From the NCBI RefSeq assembly GCF_027474825.1, contig NZ_CP107030.1, positions 2,610,529-2,674,528 of the forward strand: a stretch of DNA of 64,000 bases, read 5' to 3'. This document shows positions 17,817 through 28,020 of the stretch, piece by piece. Made by a program: the position numbers and the translations under genes. The first letter of the stretch is position 1. Every line of letters starts with the position of its first letter. This stretch comes from Maribacter halichondriae. Lineage in GTDB: Bacteria; Bacteroidota; Bacteroidia; Flavobacteriales; Flavobacteriaceae. A model generated the notes under the pieces. The model made no database searches. It saw only the letters and a program-made list of their open reading frames with translations, and had not been told where the DNA came from.

Positions 17817-18422
17817 TTAGAGCCAAAATTTAACGGTCAGCAGTTGAGTAAGTATTCCTAAACAAAAACCTACAAAGAGCTCGGCTTTGGAATGGGCTTT
17901 TAAGTATAGCCGAGAACTTGCGACCAAGCCTGTAAAAAGTGTCAAGATGCTCAGGGCGATGGTAATGTTAATTTCAAAATGAATACTAAGACTTATCATG
18001 AACATTAGAAGACTGCCCATGCCCATAAGGTGCATGCTGCTTTTAAGATTTAGAAATAATAGTAAAAGGGCTGCCGTAGAGGCCCCTATAAGCCCGACGA
18101 AAAAGTAATAGAGCTCAATGGTGTAATTGTTGGGGATGACCTTATAGAGAATCAAGAACAATAATATGATATTAATGTACAAAGGGTATTTGCGTTCTTC
18201 GATTTTTGGCATATAGATAGACGTTACCAAACCAAGATTTCTTAAAATTAAATAGGAGATTATAGGTATGATAACGGTCAGAATGAATATGGGTAATATG
18301 TTGCCGCTCTGAAGTTCCAAAGGGCTGTATTTTGGAGTGATTATGAAATAAGCCAAGGTACCCGCAATAGGAGCAAATAAAGGGTGGAAAACCAGAGAAA
18401 CTGCTTTTAAAAATCCCTTCAT
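17817..18422 (-). CDS. PAP2-like integral membrane protein
   Basis: This 201-residue protein consists almost entirely of membrane helices (about six). The C-terminal part SSRLYLKAHSKAELFVGFCLG resembles the C-terminal phosphatase motif of PAP2 (SRxxxxxH), and MHLMGMGS resembles the middle motif, suggesting a remote phosphatidic acid phosphatase relative. Several catalytic residues are not obvious, so activity is uncertain. Its ATG overlaps the rpoN stop (TAATG), indicating translational coupling with the sigma-54 gene. Confidence 0.72.
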   Translation of the reverse strand: MKGFLKAVSLVFHPLFAPIAGTLAYFIITPKYSPLELQSGNILPIFILTVIIPIISYLILRNLGLVTSIYMPKIEERKYPLYINIILLFLILYKVIPNNYTIELYYFFVGLIGASTAALLLLFLNLKSSMHLMGMGSLLMFMISLSIHFEINITIALSILTLFTGLVASSRLYLKAHSKAELFVGFCLGILTQLLTVKFWL

Positions 18423-19879
18423 TAGATTTGCTTTCTCAACCTTGCCACAGGAATATCCAATTGTTCTCGATATTTGGCAACGGTCCGTCTAGCAATAGGG
18501 TAGCCCTTTTCTTTTAAGATTGCCGCCAATTTATCGTCGGTAAGCGGTTTTTTCTTATTCTCTTCGCCAATGACGGTTTCCAATATTTTTTTGATTTCCT
18601 TGGTGGACACGTCCTCTCCTTGGTCATTTTTCATCGACTCCGAAAAGTATTCCTTGATCAATTTGGTGCCATAAGGGGTATCAACGTATTTGCTATTAGC
18701 GACTCGCGAGACGGTAGAAACGTCCATGTCGATTTCGTCTGCAATGTCCTTCAGTATCATGGGGCGAAGGTTTCTTTCGTCACCGGTCAGAAAATATTCC
18801 TTTTGATATTGCATAATGGCATTCATCGTAATGAACAAGGTCTGCTGTCTTTGGCGAATAGCATCGATGAACCACTTGGCCGCATCAAGCTTTTGCTTTA
18901 TAAACTGAACCGTATCTTTTTGCGACTTGGATTTCTTTTTGGCATCTTTATATCCCTTTAGCATATTGCTATACTCACGCGAAACGTGCAGTTCTGGGGC
19001 ATTACGACCGTTAAGGCTTAGTTCGAGTTCCCCGTCGACGATACGTATCGAAAAATCGGGTACTACATGCTCTACAATTCGATTGTTTCCCGCATACGAA
19101 CCTCCTGGTTTGGGGTTCAGTTTTTCAATTTCGGAAATTGCCTCCTTTAACTGTTCCTCACCAATATTATACTTTTGGATGAGTTTTTTATAATGTTTTT
19201 TAGTAAACTGCTCAAATGATTTTTCTAGAATTGTACTAGCTAATTCAACACTTGGTGTAGGCTCTTTTCGCTTTAGTTGAATGATGAGGCATTCTTCTAG
19301 AGAACGGGCACCAACACCTGGTGGATCCAATTCTTGAACGATTCTAAGAATTTTACCGATGGTCTTTTCGTCGGTGTAGATATTTTGTGTGAACGCGAGA
19401 TCATCGAGAATGTCGGTCAAAGGCCTTCGAATATATCCGCTTTCATCAATACTTCCGACCAAAAATTCTGCGATACTCCATTCCTCATCGGTCAGATATT
19501 CGGTGTTAAGTTGGCTCAGCAAATACTGGTTGAAAGAAATACCGGCCGCATAGGGCACACTTTTTTCCTCGTCATCAGCGCTATAGTTATTGGCCTTTGT
19601 ACGGTAATCGGGTATTTCGTCGTCACTTAGGTATTCGTCAATATTAATGTCATCGGCGGTAATGCTCTCATTATCGTTCTCTCCTACATATACATCGTCG
19701 TATTCATCCGTAAGGGTATCTGCTTCTTCTTTACCGCTTTCGAGCGCAGGATTTTCTTCCAGTTCTTGCTTCAAGCGTTGTTCAAAAGCCTGTGTGGGCA
19801 ATTGGATCAGCTTCATGAGCTGAATCTGCTGGGGCGACAGCTTTTGCGATAACTTGAACTGTAAGTATTGTTTTAACAT
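18422..19879 (-). CDS. rpoN: RNA polymerase sigma-54 factor
   Basis: This 485-residue sigma-54 has the glutamine-rich region I (LSQKLSPQQIQLMKLIQLP) that contacts enhancer-binding activators, an acidic region II (~50-115), the core-binding and helix-turn-helix domains (VSRVANSKYVDTPYGTKLIKEYF) and the C-terminal RpoN box (ARRTVAKYREQLDIP) that recognises the -24 element. All parts are intact. It lies 41 bases downstream of asnS on the same strand and overlaps the PAP2-like gene by one base, suggesting an asnS-rpoN-membrane protein transcript. Confidence 0.97.
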   Translation of the reverse strand: MLKQYLQFKLSQKLSPQQIQLMKLIQLPTQAFEQRLKQELEENPALESGKEEADTLTDEYDDVYVGENDNESITADDINIDEYLSDDEIPDYRTKANNYSADDEEKSVPYAAGISFNQYLLSQLNTEYLTDEEWSIAEFLVGSIDESGYIRRPLTDILDDLAFTQNIYTDEKTIGKILRIVQELDPPGVGARSLEECLIIQLKRKEPTPSVELASTILEKSFEQFTKKHYKKLIQKYNIGEEQLKEAISEIEKLNPKPGGSYAGNNRIVEHVVPDFSIRIVDGELELSLNGRNAPELHVSREYSNMLKGYKDAKKKSKSQKDTVQFIKQKLDAAKWFIDAIRQRQQTLFITMNAIMQYQKEYFLTGDERNLRPMILKDIADEIDMDVSTVSRVANSKYVDTPYGTKLIKEYFSESMKNDQGEDVSTKEIKKILETVIGEENKKKPLTDDKLAAILKEKGYPIARRTVAKYREQLDIPVARLRKQI

Positions 19880-19920
19880 TCAGGGTCTATTGTGTCTTTT
19901 ATAAAGTTAATGTTTTTCAC

Positions 19921-21354
19921 TTAAAACTCCGCATTTTGAGGTGTTCTAGGGAAGGGTATCACATCCCTGATATTGCCCATGCCGGTAGCGAAAAGAACGA
20001 GTCGTTCAAAACCTAGGCCGAAACCACTATGAACTGCCGTACCGAATTTTCGCAAGTCGAGATACCACCATAATTCTTCCTCAGGAATGTTCAAGGCGGC
20101 CATTTTTTCTTTAAGCACATCAAGACGCTCTTCACGTTGAGATCCACCTACAATTTCTCCGATACCGGGAAACAGAATATCCATGGCTCTCACCGTCTTG
20201 CCGTCTTCGTTCAAACGCATATAAAAGGCTTTTATTTTCGCGGGATAATCAAAAAGAATAACGGGGCACTTAAAATGTTTTTCGACCAAATAGCGTTCAT
20301 GCTCACTTTGTAGATCTGCACCCCAATCATCAATTACATATTGAAACTTTTTCTTTTTGTTTGGCTTACAGTTTCGTAGAATTTCTATCGCTTCGGTATA
20401 CGTTAAACGCTTAAAATTATTTTCTACAATAAATTTTAATTTTTCAATTAAGGGCATTTCGCTCCGCTCAATTTGGGGTTTTGTCTTTTCTTCGTCCAAT
20501 AAACGTTTTTCAAGAAAAGCCAAATCTTCTTGACAATTGTCAAGAACATACCGGATTACATTTTTGATAAAATCTTCTGCCAAATCCATATTGGCATCCA
20601 AGTCGTAGAAGGCCATTTCCGGTTCGATCATCCAAAATTCGGCCAAGTGTCTTGAGGTATTTGAATTCTCGGCTCGAAACGTTGGGCCGAAAGTATAAAC
20701 CTTGCCTAGAGCCATGGCGTATGCCTCGGCCTCCAATTGGCCGGAGACGGTCAAATTGGTTTCCTTTCCGAAGAAATCTTCTTTATAGTCAATACTTCCG
20801 TCTTCGTTTAGCGGTGGGTTTTTTCCATCCAAGGTGGTAACCTTGAACATTTCACCTGCACCTTCGGCATCCGAACCTGTAATAATGGGTGCATGAAAAT
20901 AGTAGAATCCGTTCTGGGTAAAATATTGGTGAATGGCAAAGGCCAAAGCCGAACGCACGCGCATAACTGCGGCAAAGGTGTTGGTGCGCACCCTTAAATG
21001 TGCTTTTTCCCTCAAAAATTCAAGTGAGTGTTTTTTGGGCTGTATCGGATATGTTTCGGGATCCGCGGCACCGTGAACAAAAATATCGCTGACCTGAATC
21101 TCGACATTTTGTCCTTTGCCCAGACTTTCGACCAAAGTGCCGGTTAGTTTTAGCGCAGCCCCTGTGTTGATCTGTTTGAGCAGTGCATCGTCAAATGATT
21201 CAAAATCGACTACGCACTGAATGTTCTGTATGGTAGACCCGTCGTTTAAGGCGATGAACCGATTACTTCTGAACGTTTTGACCCAACCGTTAACGACCAC
21301 ATCTTGGCCTACCGGATTCAAGGCCAATATTTCTTTTATGCTCAATGAATTCAT
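19921..21354 (-). CDS. asnS: Asparaginyl-tRNA synthetase
   Basis: This 477-residue class IIb synthetase charges tRNA-Asn. It has an N-terminal OB-fold anticodon-binding domain ([22 protein letters not shown]), then the catalytic core with motif 2 ([21 protein letters not shown]) and motif 3 ([29 protein letters not shown]). The R-S-N anticodon-domain insert and [10 protein letters not shown] are AsnRS-specific rather than AspRS-specific. A TATCTTTG -7 match lies at 21372-21379 on the minus strand, 18 bases before the ATG. Confidence 0.97.
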   Translation of the reverse strand: MNSLSIKEILALNPVGQDVVVNGWVKTFRSNRFIALNDGSTIQNIQCVVDFESFDDALLKQINTGAALKLTGTLVESLGKGQNVEIQVSDIFVHGAADPETYPIQPKKHSLEFLREKAHLRVRTNTFAAVMRVRSALAFAIHQYFTQNGFYYFHAPIITGSDAEGAGEMFKVTTLDGKNPPLNEDGSIDYKEDFFGKETNLTVSGQLEAEAYAMALGKVYTFGPTFRAENSNTSRHLAEFWMIEPEMAFYDLDANMDLAEDFIKNVIRYVLDNCQEDLAFLEKRLLDEEKTKPQIERSEMPLIEKLKFIVENNFKRLTYTEAIEILRNCKPNKKKKFQYVIDDWGADLQSEHERYLVEKHFKCPVILFDYPAKIKAFYMRLNEDGKTVRAMDILFPGIGEIVGGSQREERLDVLKEKMAALNIPEEELWWYLDLRKFGTAVHSGFGLGFERLVLFATGMGNIRDVIPFPRTPQNAEF

Positions 21355-21371
21355 CTTTGAAAATTAGACCT

Positions 21372-21379
21372 CAAAGATA
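21372..21379 (-). promoter_or_regulatory. Putative -7 element of asnS
   Basis: On the minus strand, TATCTTTG fits TAnnTTTG exactly and precedes the asnS ATG by 17 bases. No TTG lies at the usual distance, so only half of the promoter is supported. Confidence 0.4.
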
Positions 21380-21436
21380 GCTTTTTGGACAAAAAGAATA
21401 GAATAGCCTTGTGTTTAAATTGGTTTAAAATCAGAA

Positions 21437-23838
21437 TCAGTCTTCGATTTTTCCGGACTTTATTTCGTCTTTGGGCAAGATATCGATTTGGGGTTTTTTC
21501 AAAACCTCTTTATTGGCGATACTTCGTTCCAGGGAAAGTAGGAGCGAAGGCAATAATACTAGATTGGCCAGCATGGCAAAAAGCAAGGTTGCCGATACCA
21601 GTGCCCCTAGTGCCACAGTGCCGCCAAAGTTCGAAATCGTGAATACGGAGAAACCAAAAAATAGGACGATTGAGGTGTAGAACATGCTCACTCCGGTTTC
21701 TCGTAAAGCAGCATAGACCGATTTTTGTATTCGCCATTTGTTCGCGATGAGCTCTTGTCGGTATTTGGCCAAAAAATGTATCGTATCGTCCACTGAGATG
21801 CCGAAAGCGATGCTGAATACCAAAATGGTGGAAGGTTTAATGGGTACCCCTGCGAAACCCATAACCCCGGCAGTGATAACCAAAGGCAATAAATTCGGAA
21901 TCAACGAAATAATGATCATTCGAAATGACCGGAAAAGATAGGCCATAAAGAGGGCGATTAAAAAAATGGCGAATGCAAGTGATAAGACCAGGTTTTTGAC
22001 CAAATACTTTGTGCCCTTTAAGAACAATAAAGCACTGCCCGTCATATAGACTTCGTAACGATCTATTGGAAAGAACTTGTTTATGTTTTCCTGTAATCTT
22101 CCCTCGATAGCCTCCATACGTTCGGTGCCCACATCTTGCATAAAGGTCGTTATTCGAGCCGTCTGCCCTGAACTATCCACAAAACTCTTTAACAGGTTGC
22201 TATTGCCCGAAGACTTACTGGCGACTTCCATGATAAAACTGTTCTCTTGCGAGGTAGGAAGCTGATAGTATTTCGGAATACCATTATAAAATGCTTGTTT
22301 GGAATATTTAACCAGATTTACGGCGGAAACCGGTGTAGAGAGTTCGGGAATTTCTTCGATTACTTCACTCAATTGGTCCATCCGTTTCAAAGTGGCCGGC
22401 TTTAGTACGCCCTTCGGTCTTTTTGTATCTACCACGATTTCAACGGGCATGATACCATCGAATTCCTCCTCAAAAAATCGAATATCCTTAAAGAACTGGG
22501 CATTTTTGGGCATATCCTCGATGGGACTACCTGAGATTTTGATTTGATAGATCCCAATAATGCTGATTACCAAAAGTGCAATGGAGACAATATAGACGGC
22601 AATTCTTCTTTCACGTACGATACGTTCCATCCAATTGACGAAGGCATCGATCCATCTTTTGTTCAGGTGTTTCAAATGCTTTGTTTTCGGTAATGGCATG
22701 AAGCTATACACAATCGGGATGATCAATAACGATAAGATAAAAATACCAATGATGTTGATGGAGGCCACGATACCGAATTCCTTGAGCAGTTTGCTATCGG
22801 TAATGATAAAAGTTGCAAAACCGGATGCCGTGGTCACATTGGTCATCAAGGTGGCATTCCCGATTTTAGAAATGACCCTTTGCAACGAGAGGGCCTGATT
22901 GCCGTGTTTTTTTACCTCCTGTTGATATTTGTTGATCAGAAAAATACAGTTAGGAATACCGATGACGATAATAAGTGGGGGAATCAAAGCGGTCAACACC
23001 GTAATCTCGTATTGCAATAACCCCAGTATTCCAAAGGCCCACATGACTCCCACGATTACGACGAACATTGAAATGAACGTAGCGCGAAAGCTTCTAAAGA
23101 AGAAAAAGAAAATAAGCGAGGTCACCCCTAAGGCCGCCAAAATGAACTTTCCGATTTCATCGATAATGTTCTGTGAATTCATGGTTCGTATGTAGGGCAT
23201 GCCCGAAATGCGAACATCAAGCCCTGTTTCTTCCTCAAAATCCTCGACCAGATTGGTGAGATCCGTGAGAACAAAGTCTTTTCGTACGGAGGTATTGACA
23301 ATATCCTTATCCAGATACATCACTGTACGTATCGTGCGACTTTCTTTATTGTACAATAAATTGTCGTAAAAAGGTAGGTCATTGAACAGATGATGGGTGA
23401 GGCTGTCAATATCTTTTTGAGTATCTGGAGGCGTTTTTATCAAGGGTTCGAGAACGAACTGTTGCTTATCGTTATCTTTTACCAATTCTTGAAGATTGTC
23501 TGTCGATAAAACGAAATCTACCTCCGGAAAAGCACCTAATTGCTTACTCAGTTTGTTCCAGCGGTTGAAATTTTTAGGGAAAACAAGGCACTATCCCGTA
23601 TGGCAAAAACTACGGCATTGCCTTCTTCTCCGAACTGTTCCAGGAAAGTCTGATATTGTATATTAACAGGATGGTCATCGGGCAACAAATTGGCCTGTGA
23701 ACTGCTGAACCGCATTTTTTCCCATTGTAGCCCCAAAAAAATGGTAAATGCAGCAACGAGCAGTAATATCAAAATACGGTTTCGGAGTATGATCCGTGCC
23801 GTTTTTGCCCAAAAACCCTGTGTAAGTTTTGCTACCAT
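21437..23838 (-). pseudogene. RND superfamily (MMPL/patched-like) exporter, one frameshift at 23571-23575
   Basis: The gene encodes a roughly 800-residue RND-superfamily transporter of the MMPL/sterol-sensing type, with two repeats of a periplasmic loop followed by clusters of five or six membrane helices. Visible are the first helix (ILRNRILILLLVAAFTIFLGL), ALGVTSLIFFFFFRSF, GIPNCIFLINKYQQEV in the first half and SIAFGISVDDTIHFLAKYRQEL in the second, the last carrying the paired aspartates typical of proton-driven members. The first 91 residues are in a different frame: five T at 23571-23575 (five A on the coding strand) should be six, restoring SLKNFNRWNKLSKQLG. It lies upstream of asnS on the same strand. 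Substrate unknown. Confidence 0.83.
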
Positions 23839-23855
23839 GGTGTTTTCAACGAGCG

Positions 23856-23863
23856 CAAAGGTA
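23856..23863 (-). promoter_or_regulatory. Putative -7 element of the RND exporter gene
   Basis: On the minus strand TACCTTTG matches TAnnTTTG and lies 17 bases upstream of the ATG at 23838. A matching TTG at 19 bases was not found. Confidence 0.35.
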
Positions 23864-23927
23864 GAAAATGAAAAGGTGCGTTCCTAGAATGGTAGATTTA
23901 ATTGTGCGTACAACAAGGTCAAAGGAA

Positions 23928-23953
23928 TAAAAAAAGCTACCTGAAGGCAGCTT
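23928..23953 (-). terminator. Intrinsic terminator downstream of frr
   Basis: On the minus strand AAGCTGCC-TTCA-GGTAGCTT forms a short stem with one G-U pair, followed by seven T. It lies about 25 bases after the frr stop. Confidence 0.75.
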
Positions 23954-23978
23954 AAAAATTTACTTTAACCATTTGAAA

Positions 23979-24533
23979 TTAAACCTTCATAATCTCAGCC
24001 TCCTTAGCCCCAAGGAAACTATCGATTTTGCTGATATAGTTGTCCGTTAGCTCTTGTACATCCGCCGTTGAGTTTTTTTCGAGATCTTCGGAGATATCAA
24101 GGTCACGGATCTCTTTGTTCGCATCTTGCCGGGCACTTCGAACTCCGACCTTGGCGTCTTCGGCCTCGGCTTTTGCCTGTTTGGTCAATTGAATTCTTCG
24201 CTCTTCGGTCAATGGCGGCACATTGATAATAATCAAATCTCCATTGTTCATGGGGTTAAATCCTAGGTTGGCATTCATGATGGCCTTTTCTATTTCTTGC
24301 AACATTGATTTTTCCCAAGGCTGCACCGAAATGGTTCGCGCATCGGGGGTATTAATATTGGCCACTTGCGACAAAGGGGTCTGTGAGCCGTAATAATCAA
24401 CTTTCACGTTTGACAACATGGCCGGACTCGCTTTCCCCGCGCGGATTTTTACAAACTCTTTTTCCAAATGGGCGATTGCTGCATCCATGCTTTCCTTGGC
24501 GGCATCCAAAATAAATGTAACTTCTTCGTTCAT
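23979..24533 (-). CDS. frr: Ribosome recycling factor
   Basis: This 184-residue factor splits post-termination ribosomes with EF-G. Characteristic blocks are FVKIRAGKASPAMLSNVKVDYYG, PLSQVANINTPDARTISVQPWE, INVPPLTEERR and VGVRSARQDANKEI. The open frame continues ten codons upstream, but MNEEVTFIL at 24533 is the usual family start. The 44-base gap to pyrH and shared strand place them in the common pyrH-frr operon. Confidence 0.96.
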   Translation of the reverse strand: MNEEVTFILDAAKESMDAAIAHLEKEFVKIRAGKASPAMLSNVKVDYYGSQTPLSQVANINTPDARTISVQPWEKSMLQEIEKAIMNANLGFNPMNNGDLIIINVPPLTEERRIQLTKQAKAEAEDAKVGVRSARQDANKEIRDLDISEDLEKNSTADVQELTDNYISKIDSFLGAKEAEIMKV

Positions 24534-24577
24534 AGGTTTAAACTTTAAAAATTCAATAAGCACAAACTATACCACAT

Positions 24578-25285
24578 TTAAAGATTCACTTTGGTCCCAA
24601 TTTTCTGGCCATCAACGATTTTTAACAGATTGCCTTTTTTATTCATATCGAAGACGATAATAGGCAATTCGTTCTCTTGACTCAAGGTAAATGCGGTGGT
24701 GTCCATGACCTTCAATCCTTTAAGCAAGACGTCAGCAAAAGAAATGGAATCGAACTTCGTGGCATTTTTATCTTTTTCAGGGTCAGAGGTATAGATTCCA
24801 TCAACTCTGGTTCCTTTCAAAATAACGTCGGCTTCTATTTCTATCGCCCGTAAAACCGCCGCGGAATCTGTAGTAAAATATGGATTTCCGGTACCGCCGC
24901 CAAAAATAACCACGCGACCTTTTTCCAAATGACGCATGGCGCGACGCCGAATAAAAGGCTCTGCGACCTCGTTAATTTTTATGGCCGATTGTAATCTTGT
25001 CTGCACTCCTGTATTTTCCAACGCACTTTGAAGAGCAAGACCATTGATTACCGTTGCCAACATACCCATGTGATCTGCCTGTACGCGATCCATACCGCTA
25101 CTGGCACCGGCAAGTCCACGAAAAATATTTCCGCCACCGATAACGATAGCGACTTCAATACCTCTTTCAACTACTTCCTTTATTTCCTCGGCATACTCGG
25201 CAAGTCTTTTTCCATCGATTCCATATTGCTTTTCGCCCATCAGGGCCTCACCGCTAAGTTTTAAAAGTATTCGCTTGTATTGCAT
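24578..25285 (-). CDS. pyrH: Uridylate kinase (UMP kinase)
   Basis: This 235-residue amino-acid-kinase-family enzyme phosphorylates UMP to UDP. Motifs are [12 protein letters not shown] at the N-terminus (ATP site), [13 protein letters not shown] (UMP site), [18 protein letters not shown] and [15 protein letters not shown]. Length and motifs are typical of bacterial PyrH. A TATTTTTG -7 match lies at 25306-25313 on the minus strand, 20 bases upstream of the ATG. It is first in the pyrH-frr operon. Confidence 0.97.
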   Translation of the reverse strand: MQYKRILLKLSGEALMGEKQYGIDGKRLAEYAEEIKEVVERGIEVAIVIGGGNIFRGLAGASSGMDRVQADHMGMLATVINGLALQSALENTGVQTRLQSAIKINEVAEPFIRRRAMRHLEKGRVVIFGGGTGNPYFTTDSAAVLRAIEIEADVILKGTRVDGIYTSDPEKDKNATKFDSISFADVLLKGLKVMDTTAFTLSQENELPIIVFDMNKKGNLLKIVDGQKIGTKVNL

Positions 25286-25305
25286 GTTTGGTTTTTATGT
25301 CCCGA

Positions 25306-25313
25306 CAAAAATA
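25306..25313 (-). promoter_or_regulatory. Putative -7 element of pyrH
   Basis: TATTTTTG on the minus strand matches the Bacteroidota -7 consensus upstream of pyrH. The -33 TTG is not evident at normal spacing. Confidence 0.4.
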
Positions 25314-25450
25314 ATCAAAAAAAGTTATGATCTACTTTTTAGTAAGGGGCATAAAACGAACCTTAATTATTTCCTAATAATACCCCTTAGGTGCGCTAAA
25401 TTTTATATTCTTGCACCACTTTTGTAAAAACAATATTCAAAAATATTCAG

Positions 25451-27319
25451 ATGAAGAAAATATTCTTAGCAGCCCTATTAACGGGTATACTATATAGCTG
25501 CGGTTCTACGAAAGCTTTGATGACAGCGGATAAAATACCTATAATTGCCACCTTGGACCTCAATAACGTCACTGATGATAAGGTGAAGGTCGAGATTGAT
25601 CCCGGGGCCTTTTCGCAAGAGGCGGTCAGCTTTTATATTCCTAAGACCGTACCGGGAACGTATAGTACTGATAATTACGGAAAATACATTGAAGATTTTA
25701 AGGCACTTGATTACGATGGGGCCGAATTGCCCGTATCCAAATCGGACGATAATATCTGGAACATCTCAAACGGTACAAAATTGGATAAGATTACGTACTG
25801 GGTCAATGACACGTACGACTCCGAAAGTGAACAAGAGGAAGCCGTTTTCTCACCCTCAGGAACCAATATTCTGGCCGGGGAAAATTTCATGCTGAACCTG
25901 CACGGTTTTGTGGGTTATTTTGATGGGCTAAAGGAAGTACCCTATGAATTGACTTTCAAGAAGCCTGCAGACCTTGAATCGACCACCTCCTTGACCAAGA
26001 GTATAGAAGGTGCCGATGCCAATACCGAAACTTTTCTGGCAAGTCGTTACTTTGATGTAATCGACAATCCTATACTTTATGCAAAACCCAATACCGAATC
26101 ATTTAAAATCAATGATATCACGGTTACCTTGAGCGTTTATTCCCCGAACGGCACCTATACTGCGGCAAGTCTTAAAGATCGCATGGAGAAAATGATGGGA
26201 GCGCAAAAAGGATTTTTGGGAGATATCGATGGTACCAAAGAATATAATATTCTGTTATACCTATCCCAGATGGGCGAAACCGATGCCAACGGGTTTGGCG
26301 CCTTGGAGCATCATACTTCGACCGTTGTGGTCTTGCCCGAGGTGATGGAAAAGGAAGCCTTGGAACAAGCAATGGTCGATGTGGTCTCACATGAATTCTT
26401 TCATATTGTCACTCCGTTGAACGTACACTCTGAAGAGGTACAGTATTTTGATTTCAACAACCCCAAAATGTCGCAGCACCTATGGATGTATGAAGGTACC
26501 ACAGAATATTTTGCCAACCTCTTTCAGATTCAACAAGGTTTGATCGATGAGACCGAATTCTATGAGCGTATCATGGAGAAGATCAATAATGCAAAATCGT
26601 TCGATGATACGATATCGTTTACCAATATGAGCAGCAATATTTTGGTAGAACCTTATAAAGAGAACTACGCCAATGTATATGAAAAAGGCGCATTGATCAA
26701 TATGGCTTTGGATATTCTTTTGCGAGAAAAGAGCAATGGAGAAAAGGGCGTACTGTGGTTGATGAAAGAGCTTTCAAAAAAATATGGGAACAATACTCCG
26801 TTTCAAGATGAGAAGCTAATCGATGAAATCGTGGCGATGACCTACCCGGAAGTCCGGACATTTTTCGATACCCATGTAATTGGTGACACGCCGATAGATT
26901 ACAGCAACTATTTGGCAAAAGTAGGGTTGACGATGACCACGGGAGAAAAACAGACCGGATATTTCTTAGATGGCGAGGTGCCCTTTATTGATGTGGATCA
27001 GTCTAATGACAACGCAGTTTTCATCCGTAAGGGAATTGAACTCAGCACATTTTATAAGGATTTAGGGCTGCAGGGTGGCGACACCATTATAAGTATCAAT
27101 GATATTGCTATTAATTTGGAAGCGATTCGACCTATCATTGGTCAAAGTTTTGGATGGATGCCGGAAACGGAAATAAAAATGGTCGTTGATAGAGATGGTG
27201 AGGAAGTTGCCGTAGAAGGAAAGGTCGGGACCCCCATGTTAAAATATGAGACCATTGTTCCTGTTGAAGGGGTGACCGATGCGCACGCAAAGTTGCGCCA
27301 AGCTTGGTTGAAAGGTTAG
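25451..27319 (+). CDS. M61-family (glycyl aminopeptidase-like) lipoprotein with PDZ domain
   Basis: This 622-residue protein has a lipoprotein signal (LLTGILYSC, lipidation cysteine C17). An N-terminal beta-rich domain is followed by the gluzincin core: HEFFH (H314, E315, H318) and the downstream glutamate in WMYEGTTEYFAN. Residues ~515-600 form a PDZ-like domain (LGLQGGDTIISINDIAI). This is the architecture of M61 peptidases, related to a bacterial glycyl aminopeptidase. It should be anchored in the envelope. The gene is monocistronic, between its own AT-rich promoter region and a strong terminator. Confidence 0.9.
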   Translation: MKKIFLAALLTGILYSCGSTKALMTADKIPIIATLDLNNVTDDKVKVEIDPGAFSQEAVSFYIPKTVPGTYSTDNYGKYIEDFKALDYDGAELPVSKSDDNIWNISNGTKLDKITYWVNDTYDSESEQEEAVFSPSGTNILAGENFMLNLHGFVGYFDGLKEVPYELTFKKPADLESTTSLTKSIEGADANTETFLASRYFDVIDNPILYAKPNTESFKINDITVTLSVYSPNGTYTAASLKDRMEKMMGAQKGFLGDIDGTKEYNILLYLSQMGETDANGFGALEHHTSTVVVLPEVMEKEALEQAMVDVVSHEFFHIVTPLNVHSEEVQYFDFNNPKMSQHLWMYEGTTEYFANLFQIQQGLIDETEFYERIMEKINNAKSFDDTISFTNMSSNILVEPYKENYANVYEKGALINMALDILLREKSNGEKGVLWLMKELSKKYGNNTPFQDEKLIDEIVAMTYPEVRTFFDTHVIGDTPIDYSNYLAKVGLTMTTGEKQTGYFLDGEVPFIDVDQSNDNAVFIRKGIELSTFYKDLGLQGGDTIISINDIAINLEAIRPIIGQSFGWMPETEIKMVVDRDGEEVAVEGKVGTPMLKYETIVPVEGVTDAHAKLRQAWLKG

Positions 27320-27341
27320 TAACATGTATTTTTTATAGTCC

Positions 27342-27371
27342 AACGCCACCGAATCCGGTGGCGTTTTTTTA
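27342..27371 (+). terminator. Intrinsic terminator of the M61 peptidase gene
   Basis: AACGCCACCG and CGGTGGCGTT form a perfect 10-bp stem with loop AATC, followed by a T run. It is 23 bases past the stop codon. Confidence 0.9.
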
Positions 27372-27409
27372 TATAAAAGAATTACCTTAAAAGAAATTTC
27401 AACTTTTTT

Positions 27410-27414
27410 GTAAC
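27410..27414 (+). promoter_or_regulatory. Possible ECF-type -35 motif upstream of the sigma factor gene
   Basis: GTAAC within TTTTTTGTAACCTTTTCC lies 47 bases before the ECF sigma factor ATG. Bacteroidota ECF sigma genes often carry a GTAAC-like -35 in a T-rich context for self-activation. A matching -10 is not obvious. Confidence 0.3.
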
Positions 27415-27461
27415 CTTTTCCAAAAGTAGAAGTTTACCCTGTTGAAGACCTAAAAACAAGA

Positions 27462-28016
27462 ATGCACGCACTGACCGACAATGCATTAATGCTAAAAGTG
27501 AAATCCGGTGATTTGGATAAACTCGGCCTGCTGTATGAGCGCCATAAAAAGAGGTTGTTCGGGTTCTTTTACAATATGAATCGTAGTGCTTCGGTTAGTG
27601 AAGATCTTGTGCAGAATGTGTTTGTGAGGATGTTGAAATACAGACATACTTTTACGGGTGAAGGTTCTTTTTTGGCTTGGATGTTCCGGACCGCTCGAAA
27701 TGTCAATCATGATTACTATCGCAAGCATAAGAATGAGAATAACCAAAGTGAGTTGTCATCCATCGAATATAAGTTGGAAGATTCAGAAAATTTCAATAGT
27801 GATATGGACAAGGATGACGACATAGCAATATTGAATAGGGCCATGCAAAAATTACCACATGAAAAGCGCGAAATATTGATGCTCAGTAAGTATAAAGAAA
27901 TCAAGTTCAGCGAAATCGGTGAAATATTGGGGTGTAGTGAAGGTGCCGCGAAGGTCAAGGCGCATAGGGCCTTGAAGGATTTAAGGGAGATTTATCTACA
28001 AATGGAAATACGATAA
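27462..28016 (+). CDS. ECF-type RNA polymerase sigma factor
   Basis: This 184-residue sigma-70 family protein has region 2 (LLYERHKKRLFGFFYNMN, SEDLVQNVFVRMLKYRHTF, AWMFRTARNVNHDYYRK) and region 4 (LPHEKREILMLSKYKEIKFSEIGEILGCSEGAAKVKAHRALKDLR, split helix-turn-helix) joined by an acidic linker (DMDKDDDIA). It redirects RNA polymerase to ECF promoters. The stop lies four bases before the HEAT-repeat membrane protein that is likely its anti-sigma factor. Its regulon cannot be read here, but two DUF4097 genes follow. Confidence 0.92.
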   Translation: MHALTDNALMLKVKSGDLDKLGLLYERHKKRLFGFFYNMNRSASVSEDLVQNVFVRMLKYRHTFTGEGSFLAWMFRTARNVNHDYYRKHKNENNQSELSSIEYKLEDSENFNSDMDKDDDIAILNRAMQKLPHEKREILMLSKYKEIKFSEIGEILGCSEGAAKVKAHRALKDLREIYLQMEIR

Positions 28017-28020
28017 GACT